Shown here: piece after piece, positions 36,401 through 48,282 of the stretch
Layout of the letters: the number at the start of each line of letters is the position of its first letter
How positions within the stretch are numbered: position 1 is the stretch's first letter
DNA from: Pocillopora verrucosa
Taxonomy: Eukaryota > Cnidaria > Anthozoa > Scleractinia > Pocilloporidae
Direction of reading: 5' to 3'
Length of the DNA stretch: 64,000 nt
Assembly (NCBI RefSeq): GCF_036669915.1
Contig: NC_089312.1
Span: 22,995,404 to 23,059,403 of the forward strand
The notes under the pieces: generated by a model
What the model was told of the DNA's origin: nothing
Database searches by the model: none
What the model saw: the letters and a program-made list of their open reading frames with translations, nothing else
Made by a program: the position numbers and the translations under genes

Positions 36401-36681
36401 GGTTTGCAAAATTATAAAATGAAACAGACCGATTGGCAAAAGTAGAAAAAAACTAACCGTAACAATTAAAAATATACAAAAAGAAATACGAATTGGTAAG
36501 GATTGATGAGGTGAAAAGATTTCTTTTTAGACATTAATATGAAAGGTATGATCTACTCTCCTCATCATGCATACACCGTCAGCAAATCCCCAATCTTAAT
36601 TATGGACTTTTAACTCGTGGAACATAGCTGAAGACAGTCGAGAAGACGTTTGTCCAAGTTTTGAATTTTTGGATTGACATG

Positions 36682-37602
36682 TTAAGCATTGCAGCTGCGT
36701 AGGATGAAAGAGTTGTTTTCATCAATTGGCTCAGTGCGGTTTCTTTTTTTACACATGACACAGCAGATATATCGTGTCATCTCCATGTTTATGTCTCTCT
36801 TGAAGACAGCATAAGCGAAGGGGTTGACGACGGAGTTTAATACAAGAAGGGGTATTTTATATTCTTGATCATCACACGGTTTTTTTTCGTCATTCAAAAT
36901 GTAAATAAAGCCACACCGCAAAGCGAACGAGTAGGTTACAAGAAACAAGCCAATAACAATGGCCATTATTTTCACAGCAGACTTCTCTTGGATTTTAAAA
37001 CAAAATCTTTGGTTAAAGCGGAGTTGTTTTGCCAAGATGCGGGCGGCTCTTTCGTGTTTATAAACAACATAATACATTGATGCAAAGCAAAAAATTAGAC
37101 TGCAACACGGTAAGAACTCTAAAAATGACATAAGAATCAATATCAGCACTTTAAACAGCAGAGTCTCTCTAAAAATAAGCCCGTTCAGTAAAAAAACCAA
37201 GACCAAAACAACTGGAATGGTCCAAGAGGTAACAAACATCTGGAGAACGCGTTTGCGCGTCATAAAAGTCCAGTACCTTAACGGCTTCACAACGGCAACG
37301 TAGCGCTCTAGGACTAAACTGCACAAGTTTGTAACCGAAGCGTACCCAAAGAGCCATCTTAGATAATCCACCCCGCTTGCTAAGAAGGCCTTAGGGTCAC
37401 ATCCAACTATCTCTTCGCAGACGTAAAGCGGGGGAAAAGTACTAAGCCCAACACAGAAGTCCGCCACTGCAAGAGAAACTATGAATGCGTTGGTTCTGGT
37501 CCGAAGCCGCCGTCTTCTTCCAACGAGGCAGATGATAAATCCATTTCCAGTTATGGTCAGAATGGACAGAGACCAGCCAAGAATCGAAAACCAAGTTTCC
37601 AT
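36682..37602 (-). CDS. Class A GPCR, 306 residues, RSCNA subfamily
   Basis: An intact receptor: METWFSILGW, GN19-20, LAVAD to Asp48, ERY at 99-101, SWTIPV (W4.50), FLPCC in TM5, NPFAY in TM7, then CCVMCKKRNRTEP and tail ENNSFILRSCNA. It keeps the full loop 1 (LRTRTNAF), whereas its paralogs at 48283 and 6117 are one residue shorter (LRKTNAF). Several tail features (VFKRDINME, two Cys pairs) match the RNYNI group, so the two 305/306-residue groups are sisters. The cytoplasmic NRT is not a usable glycosylation site. Start context is ACAAAATGG. This is the only intact member of the third A copy, since its 277-type neighbour is broken. Confidence 0.92.
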   Translation of the reverse strand: METWFSILGWSLSILTITGNGFIICLVGRRRRLRTRTNAFIVSLAVADFCVGLSTFPPLYVCEEIVGCDPKAFLASGVDYLRWLFGYASVTNLCSLVLERYVAVVKPLRYWTFMTRKRVLQMFVTSWTIPVVLVLVFLLNGLIFRETLLFKVLILILMSFLEFLPCCSLIFCFASMYYVVYKHERAARILAKQLRFNQRFCFKIQEKSAVKIMAIVIGLFLVTYSFALRCGFIYILNDEKKPCDDQEYKIPLLVLNSVVNPFAYAVFKRDINMEMTRYICCVMCKKRNRTEPIDENNSFILRSCNA

Positions 37603-39544
37603 TTTGTGGTCGTTAAGTGGAAAGCTGTGAGGATATACTTTCGCTGAGGATTTGAACTAATGTAAGACCAACTTCAAACAATTAAAACATCTGGTGATTT
37701 CCTCTTGTTCGGAGGTCCCTCAAAAATACGCCACAATTGATTAATCAGGCTGAATCCTTGCCGCTCTTCGTGTTAGATCCACCCACGATCCTCCATTGCA
37801 GATTCAGTGAATTAAAGGAAGGAAACTTATCATGGGAGAGGCACGTCGGAGGGGAAACACTCGTGTGTGCATCTGTGCTTATTGACGAAAACCCCACAAA
37901 TAATCATGTCCGCAGTGACGTCAACCTTTCTTATTGACAGTAAGAAATTTCTATCTAAAGATAGCTAAATAAGAGTCTTGACAACCTATCTCTGACAGCT
38001 TGATAAAAAGGTAATAATATGAAGGCCGATGGCGAGATCACTGGCAGAGAAGCAATAATGATGAAATGGTGATAAAAAATTTTATAATAGAATTGTGAGA
38101 CCGAAGGAGTTACGCACGGTATGTAATTGTTTTCTCCTCTTGCTTTTTTTGGTTGTGTTGTTGTTGTTGTTTTTTTTTTTTTCTTAAAAGTGAGACCTTA
38201 ATGTTTGATTCGACAATAATAACGTTAAGAAACATTTGGCGTTAGCCCAGTATGAAAGGTTTAGGATTAACGCAGTAATTCAAAAGTTGTTTGTTTGCCA
38301 TGCTGGATAAATTTATTTCTTACAGTAAACCAGCTGATCTCAAATGACATCAAACTAGAACTCACTTCTACTCACTTGCAATTTATTCCGGAAAAATACC
38401 AGATAAATTTTCTTCATTTGTATCGTACACATACTCTGCTGAGTGAATCTCTAAAACTCTATTTTTTTTCAATTTTTTCTTTAAGCCACCTTGCACTTTT
38501 AAAAACATGCGCAAATTTAAATTAAGGCAAACTTTTTCCACCCGTTAAATCTTACCAGAGTCATTCAGCATGAAGAGACAACTAGCTCATTCCTTTAACA
38601 ACTATGTTGTTGCTCAGTCTTGTTTCTTGAAAAATGTAAAAACAGCTAATTGAAGTTCGCTTTTTCACCACAGTAGCATTACTCATTTTTCAAAACAACC
38701 TAACTCTACTTTTCCAAAACTAATGAACTACCGCTAAGCGGTTAAACTTAGATTTAAAGGGAAAAAGAACAGTTCAAGATGGAAAAATAACCATGGCGTT
38801 AAACGACAAATTGGAGAATAAAGGTAGCCTCATTTTAGAGACAAACACTAGTGAGGTGATTATGAAATATAGTATTACGAAAATTCGAAAATTCATCTGC
38901 AAGTGAGGTAAACAATGAATGCAAAGCTGGAAATATTAGGAGGAAGTTTATTACTTTCATGTTGAAAACAGCCCTCGATGGCTTAATGATCTACACAGGA
39001 AAAGAATCTGTTATTTTAAAACTTTAGCAGGTCACAAAATGCGTCATTTAAAACGTTTTCATGGGCAGTCGATAAATAACCATTATACGCTCGCAAAACA
39101 ATTATAGAGGGGTGAAAAAACATAGTACATCCTGAGAGAAACATTAATTTTCTCTATTTACAGCGGTTTGGTGTGTCAGTGAATCGAATCTTATACTTGA
39201 AATGTTTGGCGGTTGTCTTTAATCCAACGTTCCGTTTTATGTTACAGTGCCAGAAGCACGAGCCGAAGGCTTGTGTTTCTCCGCACTTCTCTCGTGTTCT
39301 CAAGAATCCCGCGTGCTTAAATAACTCAACAATGCACTCGGCGCTGAATTAGTAGTCGCGTTGGGTACCGTTGACAAGATTACACTAAAATCAAACGACC
39401 ACAAAGCGGGAAATGGTCCATTTAAGTAGTAATAGCCTAAGGAAAGTTTCACTTTCAAGAAAACTCACTTTTTCATCGCATATTGCAATGCTTGCTTAAT
39501 TATTTTATTTACGTCGCGAAATAGCCGTTCTTCTTTCACTACTC
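37603..39544. other. 5' flank of the receptor and block junction
   Basis: Position 37603-39130 matches 49201-50760. There is a T-rich/GTT repeat near 38150-38182. Position 39131-39360 has no counterpart that I see in the window. From about 39360 the sequence resembles the lead-in to the B satellites (9009-9180). No gene. Confidence 0.5.
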
Positions 39545-40630
39545 TGACCGACAGACTGATTGTATGACTGACTGACTGACTGACTGGGTGAATTCTCTGA
39601 CTGATTAACCGATTGAATGGCTGACTGACTGATTGGCTGAATTCACCGACCAATTGACCGACTGAATGACCGATTGACTGAGGGGCTGAATGCACAGACT
39701 AAGGACTGACTGAATGGCTGGCTTAATACTCTGACCGACTGAATGATCTTATGACCGACTGAATGATCGGATGACCGACTGAATGATTGCATGATTGACT
39801 GAATGATCGGATGACCGGCTGGATGATCGCCGGATGATCGACTGAATGATTGGATGACCGATTTAATGATCGGATGATCAACTGAATGATTGGATGACCG
39901 ACTGAATGATAGAATGGCCGGCTGAATGATCGGATGACCGACTGAATGATCGGATGATTGACTGAATGATCGAATGACCGACTGAATGATCGGATGATTG
40001 ACTGAATGATCGGATGACCGACCGAATGATCGCCGGATGACCGACTGAATGATCGCCGAATGACCGACTGAATGATTGGATGACGAACTCAATGATCGGA
40101 TGACTAACTAAATAATTGAATGACGGACTCAATGATAGAATGGCCGGCTGAATGATCAGATGAACGACTGAATACCCTGATCGACTAAATGATCGGATGA
40201 CCGGCTAAATGATCGAATGACCGACTGAATGATCGGATGACCGATTGAATGATCAGATGACCGACTGAATACCCTGATTGACTGACAGACCGTCTGACTG
40301 ACTAGCTGACTGAATATGCTGAACAACTAGCTAAATTACTGAACACTGACCAACTGATCAACTGATTGACTGGCGTACTAGTTGACTGAATACGCTGACC
40401 AATTAAATGACTTAACACTGACTAATACTGATCAACTGATTGCCCCAACAATTGACTTCAAACTGACTGTCTTATTGACTGAAAGACGTTCTGAAAGCTG
40501 ACTGACTGACTTTCTGAAGGACTGAGAGACTGAACGCCGACTGACTGACAGACTTAGTAGACTGATGGACATGGGAACTTACGAAATGACTGAAAACTGA
40601 CTGGCTGCCTGACAGACTGATTTGCAAACC
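39545..40630. repeat. 20-bp minisatellite, 3' of the broken 284-type receptor
   Basis: B-type satellite with the GACTGAATGATCGGATGACC unit and a high copy number. It is followed by the B-type 3' flank up to about 40677, although the receptor fragment next to it belongs to another subfamily. Confidence 0.9.
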
Positions 40631-40700
40631 TATAAAATGAAACAGACTGGCAAAATTAGACAAAAGTAACCTTAAGTGGTTCAATGTTGTTTCTCTTCTT

Positions 40701-41360
40701 TCAGATCACACAGCAAATGCATCGTTTTGCTTCCTCTTTTATGTCCCTCTTAAACAGAGCGCAAGCAACTGGTTGCTGGCAGAGTTTAAAACTAACAGAG
40801 GCAATTTGAATTTTTTATCATTACATGGTTGTTCGTCTTTCATTATGTATATAAGACTACATCGCAGATAGCATGCAGAATAAACAAGGAACAGGCCAAT
40901 AACAATAGCCAAGAAAAGAGAACGATTGTCTTTAAAAACGAACGACATTAGAACATCGAAAAAATAAGGGTTAAAAGTGCCCAGGAAATCAAAATCATCT
41001 GAGAAACACTTTTGCGCGTCATGAACAAGAAGTATTTGAGAAGCTTCACAACGGCGATGTAACGAGCCAGAACTAAACTACATAAGTTTGTTACAGACGC
41101 ATATGTGAACAGCCACCTTAGATAATCCACCCGGTCGGCAAAAGGGGCTTCATGATCGCATCCAGTTGTCTTCTCACAATTTAAAAGTGGGGAAAAGCAC
41201 TCAGCTCAACACAGAAATCTGCCACAGCGAGTGAAACGACAAAAGCGTTGGTTTTAGTTCGAAGCCGCCATCGTCTGCAAATAAGGAAGACGATAAATCC
41301 ATTTCCAGCTATGGTTGCGATGAAAAAAGACCAGTCAAGAATCCAGAACCAGGTTTCCAT
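40701..41360 (-). pseudogene. Broken class A GPCR of the 284-residue subfamily
   Basis: Three pieces in different frames match the intact gene at 59821-60675. They are METWFWILDWSFFIATIAGNGFIVFL to LAVADFC (41181-41360), a TM3/TM4 piece with LARYIAVVKLLKYF (Asp of DRY changed to Ala), and a TM6/TM7 piece. About 185 bases covering TM5 and the start of TM6 are deleted near 40914, and a 1-base loss shifts the frame at the TM7 Asn motif. Its 3' neighbour is a B-type flank, joined at about 40678. Confidence 0.88.
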
Positions 41361-42231
41361 CAAGGGGTTTTTGAGCGACTTTACTCAAGTGAATATACAG
41401 AAGATAACTTTCAAAAACGAACTAATGGACCACCCACCATGGCGTGGTGGTTCCTTGACTACGGAACATTTTTACTAACACTTGTTATTAGCCTGCTAAT
41501 AAAAGTGCTTATTTGTTTGCCGAGAGCTGAAATTTGTGTCAAACCATGTTATACTCACTAAATTATATCTTAGTCCGGCGCGTTGGTGTTTTAAATCAGC
41601 TGTTATTTAAGTATGTAAATTTTTAATACAAAACCCCTCTGCCCCTTTATCTGCTTCACCAATAACGTTAAGAAAACTAGCAGATTTTAGAACTCTCTGT
41701 TCTTACTGTGGCTGATTTCATCGGAAAACGTGGACACGAACTCAAACACTGACTTGTTCAGGGCAAAATTATTCCTTACTGAAAACCACCTGAATGCAGC
41801 TTTAACGCAGTCAAACAAGTACCAGAACTTCTTATTAAAAATGTGGCTCGGAATAAGTTATTCACATAGTTAAGAACAGAAAAACTTTCTTTTCAGTACT
41901 CAGCTACTGAAGTTAAGTATTTTTAATGTTTTATTTTCTTTGAACATCCTTAGTATATTGATTTAATATGTTTGAAAAAAAGTTAAATTTTAACCGTCCA
42001 TTACGTCTAGTAAACATTTAAGTGCAACATCTTGCAATATTGTTGAGAGATTTTGTGAAGGAACTGGCCAAACGCACGCAACATCTTGCAACATCAGAAT
42101 ATGCTGCAACAAAAATGTGACCATTTTTAAACTTGATCCAAACGTGTGCAACACAAGGCGCGCAACGATGTTGCGTTTGGCCGGGCCTTTATACACTTGC
42201 CACGTAGAAAGCACAATTTTTCACGGCTCAA
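41361..42231. other. Single-copy spacer between blocks
   Basis: Apart from the small element below, this stretch has no counterpart elsewhere in the window and no supported gene. Confidence 0.5.
42022..42190. mobile_element. Possible small non-autonomous DNA element (MITE-like)
   Basis: Contains GGCCAAACGCACGCAACATC near 42066-42085 and the inverted counterpart GATGTTGCGTTTGGCC near 42167-42182, with repeated CAACATCTTGCAA words between and before them. Inverted ends and short length fit a MITE-like repeat. Target duplications were not resolved. Confidence 0.4.
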
Positions 42232-43527
42232 TTAAATATATTCATACCTTTCGTCATAGTCTGGTACGAATAACATCTCTTTTCTTTAGAGGAGGAGGGA
42301 GCATCAGAAAACCCGATAGGAGCACAAATTTGTCTGTAGTTAAACTAAAGGCGTTGAAGCTGCGTCATATGTATGTTTTACTCAACGAATTTCTTTAAAC
42401 GATTTGGCAATAACACTAAATACCTCCCCCCCGCCACCTCCTCCTCTCTTATACTTTCTCTGACTTACTCATGAGGCGGTACCGGAGGCCAACTTGACCT
42501 TTTGGGAATGCTTTTATTTTCTCACATATTAAATATTATTGTTTAAGTCGCTTATTTGCAAAATTTGACAATTGGAAAACATGCTGCTTTCGAAGTAAAT
42601 GCGATTGAAATTTCGTTTCGAAGGACTAATCTTGCGCAAAATAATAAAGATACACTATCCTGGCCTAATGGTGTTCTCAGTTTATGCTGTGTTTCCTTTG
42701 GATGACATGTTCATTCAGCAGTGAAATATGAAGCGCTTTTTACCATGGTACTCGGGAGAGAGTTCTTCAGTAGCTAACCACATATTTTCCGAGCAATCAA
42801 TACACAAATATGTTTTCTTTAGCGTTTTTATTCTAAAAATTTTTAATAACATTTCTATTTTTTGGGATGCGTCCCAATCACATGCGAGTGAATAAACACG
42901 TATTCTATTTTTTTTCACGCCACGTTTAAAAGATTGAAAGTTGTGACTTTCAAATGCCCACACCACGTCGTAAATGTTTTGGTTCCCTATGACGCATTTT
43001 CCTTCTTTTCATCTCCCAGCCAAATGACGTCAATTCCTTTAAGTAAGGGAAAGGCTAGAACATTAACTCCGACCACTATTTTCGTCTTGCTTTTCCATCT
43101 CACGCTAATGCGCAGCATGGGCGCCAAGATTGTCTTAACACCGACTGCAGGTGTCGTTGCTACGAATGAATTTCATATTCTGATTGGCAAGACGAGTATG
43201 GCGATTATTACCATCTATATCGTGCTCTTTCATACTTCAAACTCTTCACAGCATACGCTTGTGCGGTTAAGAATTTTAAAGGGTACCTTCAGATTCACAC
43301 GAACAGGTAATCAAACTCGAATGAGGTAAAAGATCACTAGGATGTCAAGCAATAAATTGGAGAATAAAGGCAGCCTCGTTCAAGAGACAAAAACCACAAG
43401 GTGATCTTGGAATACAATTTTGTTTCGTTCCATAATTATCAACGCCTATTGACAAACCATTAATGAAAGCTTAAAAAACAATTTTGCGAATTTCTTGAAT
43501 TAGCTGAAAAATGTTGAATCACTTAGC
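42232..43527. other. Second copy of the window start (block A)
   Basis: Matches 1-1372 almost base for base, minus about 80 bases. No gene supported. Confidence 0.65.
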
Positions 43528-44361
43528 CTAGATGACACGGAAAATACATTTTTTCATCTCCTTCTTTATATCCCGCTTGTAGAAGGCGTACGCAATGGGG
43601 TTAATAGCAGAGTTTAAAACAAGGAGGGGTATTTTATATTCTTCATCATCACATGTTTTTCCTGTTTTGAATAATAATATATAACCACATCGTAAAGCAA
43701 ATGTGTTCGCCAGAAGGAAAATTCCTATAACAATTGCCATCATTTTAACTGCAGATTTCTCCTGGATTTTGAACAGAAATCGATGATTAAAATGGAGCTG
43801 CTTTGCTAAGACACGAGCTGCTCGTTCGTGCTTGTTAACAACAATTAGCATTGAAGCGAAGCAAAAGACCAGACCACAGCATGGCAGAAAAGCCAAAAAA
43901 AATATATTCAGCGAAGTAAATATTTCAAAAAGTAGACGGTGGCTTGGACAAAGCCAATTCATTCTGAAAAAAGCCAAAGTAGTTATAACTGGAATCGCCC
44001 AAGAGATGAAAATCACCAGGAAAACGCGGCGACGTTTCATAAAAGTCAAATATTTGAAAGGCATTACGACAGCAACATAACGCTCCAGGACTAAAGTACA
44101 TAGGTTTACCACTGAGGCGAATGGGAATAAGTTCCTCAAATCGTGAGATAACCTGTTGCAATCACCTTCTTCCGGGCAGAAGAACAATGAAGGGAAAGTG
44201 CTCACTCCAACAAAGAAATCCGCCACCGCAAGAGAAACGATAAACGCGTTGGTTTTGGTTCGGAGCCGCCGTCTGCTACAAACAATGAAGATAATAGATC
44301 CATTTCCACCTATGGTCAGAATGGAGAGAGACCAGCCAAGAATCCAAAACCAAGTTTCCAT
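43528..44361 (-). CDS. Class A GPCR, 277-residue subfamily, second copy
   Basis: The protein differs from that at 1373-2206 by a single visible residue (CNRLSHDL rather than CNGLSHDL in loop 1). Motifs are the same: GN19-20, Asp48, ERY93-95, W121, NPIAY254-258, end CIFRVI. As in its twin, C68 and C138 could form an outside disulfide. The near-identity of coding and flanking DNA shows a very recent duplication, or an assembly that holds two haplotypes in tandem. The LINE fragment again lies about 480 bases upstream. Confidence 0.9.
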   Translation of the reverse strand: METWFWILGWSLSILTIGGNGSIIFIVCSRRRLRTKTNAFIVSLAVADFFVGVSTFPSLFFCPEEGDCNRLSHDLRNLFPFASVVNLCTLVLERYVAVVMPFKYLTFMKRRRVFLVIFISWAIPVITTLAFFRMNWLCPSHRLLFEIFTSLNIFFLAFLPCCGLVFCFASMLIVVNKHERAARVLAKQLHFNHRFLFKIQEKSAVKMMAIVIGIFLLANTFALRCGYILLFKTGKTCDDEEYKIPLLVLNSAINPIAYAFYKRDIKKEMKKCIFRVI

Positions 44362-44838
44362 TTTGTTATCTGCCTTAGAGTTAATTTTTAAAATGTTTAC
44401 ACAGATATATTGTCAAGAATCGCACGAGAAACAACTGAAGAAAGATCGTAGTCCCTGAGGCAGCTCTTGATTTCATATTTATGAATTTTCCCCTATATAA
44501 GTGTATATCGGAGAGCCATCATGACGCCATATGTTAGGCTCCTTAATAACAGTGGAGACACTGTTCCTGTTCTGAAAATATAATTTCGTTGAAACGCAAC
44601 TTCCTTTTTTTGGAAAAAGTGTATGGCGTTAATTATCAATACTACATGGTCTCGGCTTCAACATAAGTTGGAATGAACAATTTTGATGACTTAATCTGAA
44701 ATGATTTCATCATAACAGCTCTGTCTTGAAATATCATTGTGAATCCAAAAACAAGGTTATATTTTGTAATATAAGTAGTTTTACTCCTATAACCTTCCAG
44801 AGACTTGTCATGGATAAACAATCATAAGTTATTCTTCG
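44362..44838. other. 5' flank of second 277-type receptor
   Basis: Copy of 2207-2683 with the same TATATA-like stretch. No gene. Confidence 0.35.
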
Positions 44839-45260
44839 TATAATGATAATGATAATGATAAGGAAATTATATAGCGCTAAAACTATAAACAATATTCAGA
44901 AGCGTTTTACATAAGTTAAAGTTCTATAATAATTAAAATTAAAATATTCAAAGGCAATAAACATTAGAACTATTGAAACAAACTAAAAGCTTTCCTAAAT
45001 AGAAATGCTTTAAGTTGCTTTTTAAAAATGGCGAGGCTACTACTTGTTCTTATAGTTAATGGCAGCGAGTTCCATAAAACAGGTGCAGCATGAGCAAAGG
45101 CCCGATCCCCAAGTGAAGAGCAGTTGGCTTTTGGAACGAACAGAAGAAATTGAGCAGACGAGCGAAGAGCATAACTAGTCCCTGGTTTCAGGGACAAAAG
45201 ATCTTTAGTGTGAGGAGGACTTTGGTTGCGTATAATGGACACCAACATCTTTTACTCCTG
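44839..45260 (-). mobile_element. LINE (CR1/L2-like) 3' fragment, second copy
   Basis: Same 92-residue C-terminal RT piece (44970-45248) and ATTATC tail as 2684-3105. Copied with the block rather than inserted independently. Confidence 0.8.
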
Positions 45261-47484
45261 CTATCATGATCAAATACAGGTGGAGAAAGTGTTCCTCAAG
45301 ATCTATTTGGAAGAGAACTGTTATGGAAAATTAAACTCATGTTTTCGCTAAATTTGGCGTCCTAATGACATACAACGAGTCCACCTTATGTGCTAGCATA
45401 TAACAGCAGCCGGCTAAAAACCTTAATTTTGTTTGAAAGTAAATATCTACTCACAACTTATTAAAAAAATTATTCAATATGATGGTGTCTAAGAAGAGTT
45501 CTTAGCTTTCTCCCATTTCAAAAAAACACTTGAATTCGTCTAACGTCTGTAAAATTTCTACTGCCAGAGCTAATCGTTGGTAATTTTACGATTCACTTTT
45601 AAGCAAGAGAATATCAACTGTGCTAACCTATCCCTGTGACCCATGATGGTTTTTTTAAGTCCATTTTAAATTTCGCACCACGCTGGGAAGTTATTCTTAT
45701 TCACACGTCGCATGATAACGCGGATAACGATCTTGATATCATCTGTCGTTGTAGTTTCCAATGTTCTAGTTTTAAACGAGTGTTTAAAAATTGTAACCGC
45801 TCAATATAGAAACAAGTGTCTAAATGTTTGCCTCTTCATTCGAATACTCACCTTAAGTCAATCAATCATATCAATCATATTCTCTTGTTCTTGAATGTTT
45901 ATAAGTCTTTTAGCAGCAGGATGGGAATATTTGCGTTACATCAATCATCATACCCTTAGTTAGAAGAGGATTCGCAGAAAAATTTATAGTTTAAAAGTTA
46001 CATATATATTTAGTTTAAAAGTTACATATCAAAACCGCACTATAAAAAGAATATTCCTGTGAATAATTACAATCATGTTGACTTTCATTTATATGTCTAG
46101 GAACCAAATGCAAACCTTGGAACCTCCCTAACGTGAAGCGGACCTGTTTTGTTTTTGTTTTAGTAACTGCGAGGTCCCGTAGACGAGTTCTCGCAAACAA
46201 TCAAGGGAATATAATTGTTACTTTATTTTCTCTTACCTGAGCTAAACTGACAAAACGATCGATTGGACTATCTTAATTTGCAAGTCAATAATGGTAGATA
46301 TAATTTCAGTATAACCAGAAGCATCTTATTTACCTTGTCATCCGAAAAATTATACTTTTAAAAGTGCTTTTATTGAAGTTTGGCTGACGTAATTGATTTG
46401 TGCAACGATGAGTTCATGTCTAACAACATAATCAATCACAATGAGATGAAAATGTTCGGAAAAAAACCTTGAATATGCATGATTCATGCACGGAAAATCT
46501 TGCCAGATATGTTCATCCTTTGAAAAGTGAAAACGGTACGATAACTTAAAAGCGATGTACTTATAATCCGAACTTAATTCAAATGCAAAAGCTTCACCAA
46601 TTTAGAAAAATAGATATGTTTAAACTCTCTCAAAAGTCCATCGGCAGTTTTCCAAGGCAATTTTTGGGCTATCAGTGAACACCTGGCTTCGTGAGACCTT
46701 TCTGAATTTGCATAGTAGGGTAATGTTATCAACATATTCCTAAGAAAAAACGACAAGTAAGCGACAAATGATCCAACGAACGAATCAGGAAGGTGTCTTC
46801 AACCCCATATCTGTTGTTCAACTTGATCAGAAATGCAGTTCACAGCACAGGACAAAATTTTTTAAGCCAACCATTTATTTCGATTACTTTACCTTCTTTG
46901 AGTCCAAGGAAAAAGACAGATCATCGTAAGTTTTAACTTACGATGATCTGTCTTTACTTAAAAGTAAAATAATCGTACTCACGTTTGCGAACGACAAAAA
47001 CCATATGGCATTCGTACTGTGTTTCAGCCGCTTTCTTTTGTATACGCCGCCTAAATCGGCTTAAACATTAATTGAGTCAAATAAACACATTCTGCACACT
47101 CCAAATTAACTGTTTACGCATCAGGTAGGATATCTGTCTGACTAAGTATCTCCCCGTTTTCTTTTTAAGTAATCAAAGTTAAAGGAAACTTCCCCTTCGA
47201 TGAAAACTCACTTTTTCATGGGCGTATTACAGTGCTTACTGACCACGAAATAACTGTTTACTCTTTTAATCTTAGAAAAACACAATCGAAGTTAGATTTG
47301 CCTTCAACAAAGCCACAATGGCGAAGAAATAATTTCGGACACAATATTTGTCAAGAAACTTGATAAAACGATATCATATATCTTTTTATACCCGACATTG
47401 ACGAAGCACCACAGTTTCTTTAAAATCTTCACTCCCTTTATTCAGTTGTATATTGAAAACTGGCTTAATAACTAAATTACTGAC
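45261..47484. other. Gene-poor intergenic, second block A
   Basis: Follows 3106-5334, with the block shared with B units at 46225-47120. No gene. Confidence 0.5.
46912..46955. repeat. Perfect 21-bp hairpin, second copy
   Basis: Identical to 4758-4801 (AAAGACAGATCATCGTAAGTT, TT, reverse complement). Confidence 0.85.
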
Positions 47485-48000
47485 TACCCTGACCGACTGA
47501 ATGATTGACTGCCGGTATGAATTAGATCTGAGTGACTGACTTACTGACTAGTGGACGGATGGACGGATGGAGGGACGGACGGACGGACGGGGGAACGGGG
47601 GACGGACGGACGGATGGACGGACGGACGGACTGACGGAAGGACAGATGAACTGACTGACTGAATGACAGACTAAGTGACTGACATACAGACTAACTCACG
47701 GACTGACGGACTGACTGAAAACTGACTGATTGACTGAGTGACTGACTAATTGAGTGACTGACTGATTAAATAACTGACTGACTGACTGACTGACTGACCG
47801 ACCGACTAAGTGAAGGACTGACGGATAGGGTGACTGACGGACTAAATGAAAACTGATTGATTGACTGACTAAGTGACTGACCGACTAACTGATCAACTGA
47901 CTTACTAACTGACTGACAGACTGACTGACTGATTGACGGACTGAATGTCTCACTGACTAACTAATTGACAGATTGAGAGACAAACTGACTGACTGACAGA
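47485..48000. repeat. GACT/GACG satellite 3' of the intact RSCNA-type receptor
   Basis: Counterpart of 5335-5835, with a shorter GACG core and an extra GATAGGGTGACTGACG segment near 47823-47840. Ends about 280 bases past the receptor stop. Confidence 0.9.
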
Positions 48001-48282
48001 ATGGTTTGCAAAATTATAAAATGAAACAGACCAATTAGCAGAGGTAGAAAAAAACTAACCGTAACAATTGAAAATATACAAAAAGAAATACGAATTGGTA
48101 AGGATTGATGAGATGAAAAGAATTCTTTCAGACATTGATATGAAAGGTATGATCTACTCTCCTCATCATGCACACACCGTCAGCAAAATCCTTATCTTAC
48201 TTATGGACTTTTAACTCGTGGTGCATAGCTGAAGACAGTCGAGAAGACGTTTGTCCAAGTTTTGAATTTTTGGATTGACATG

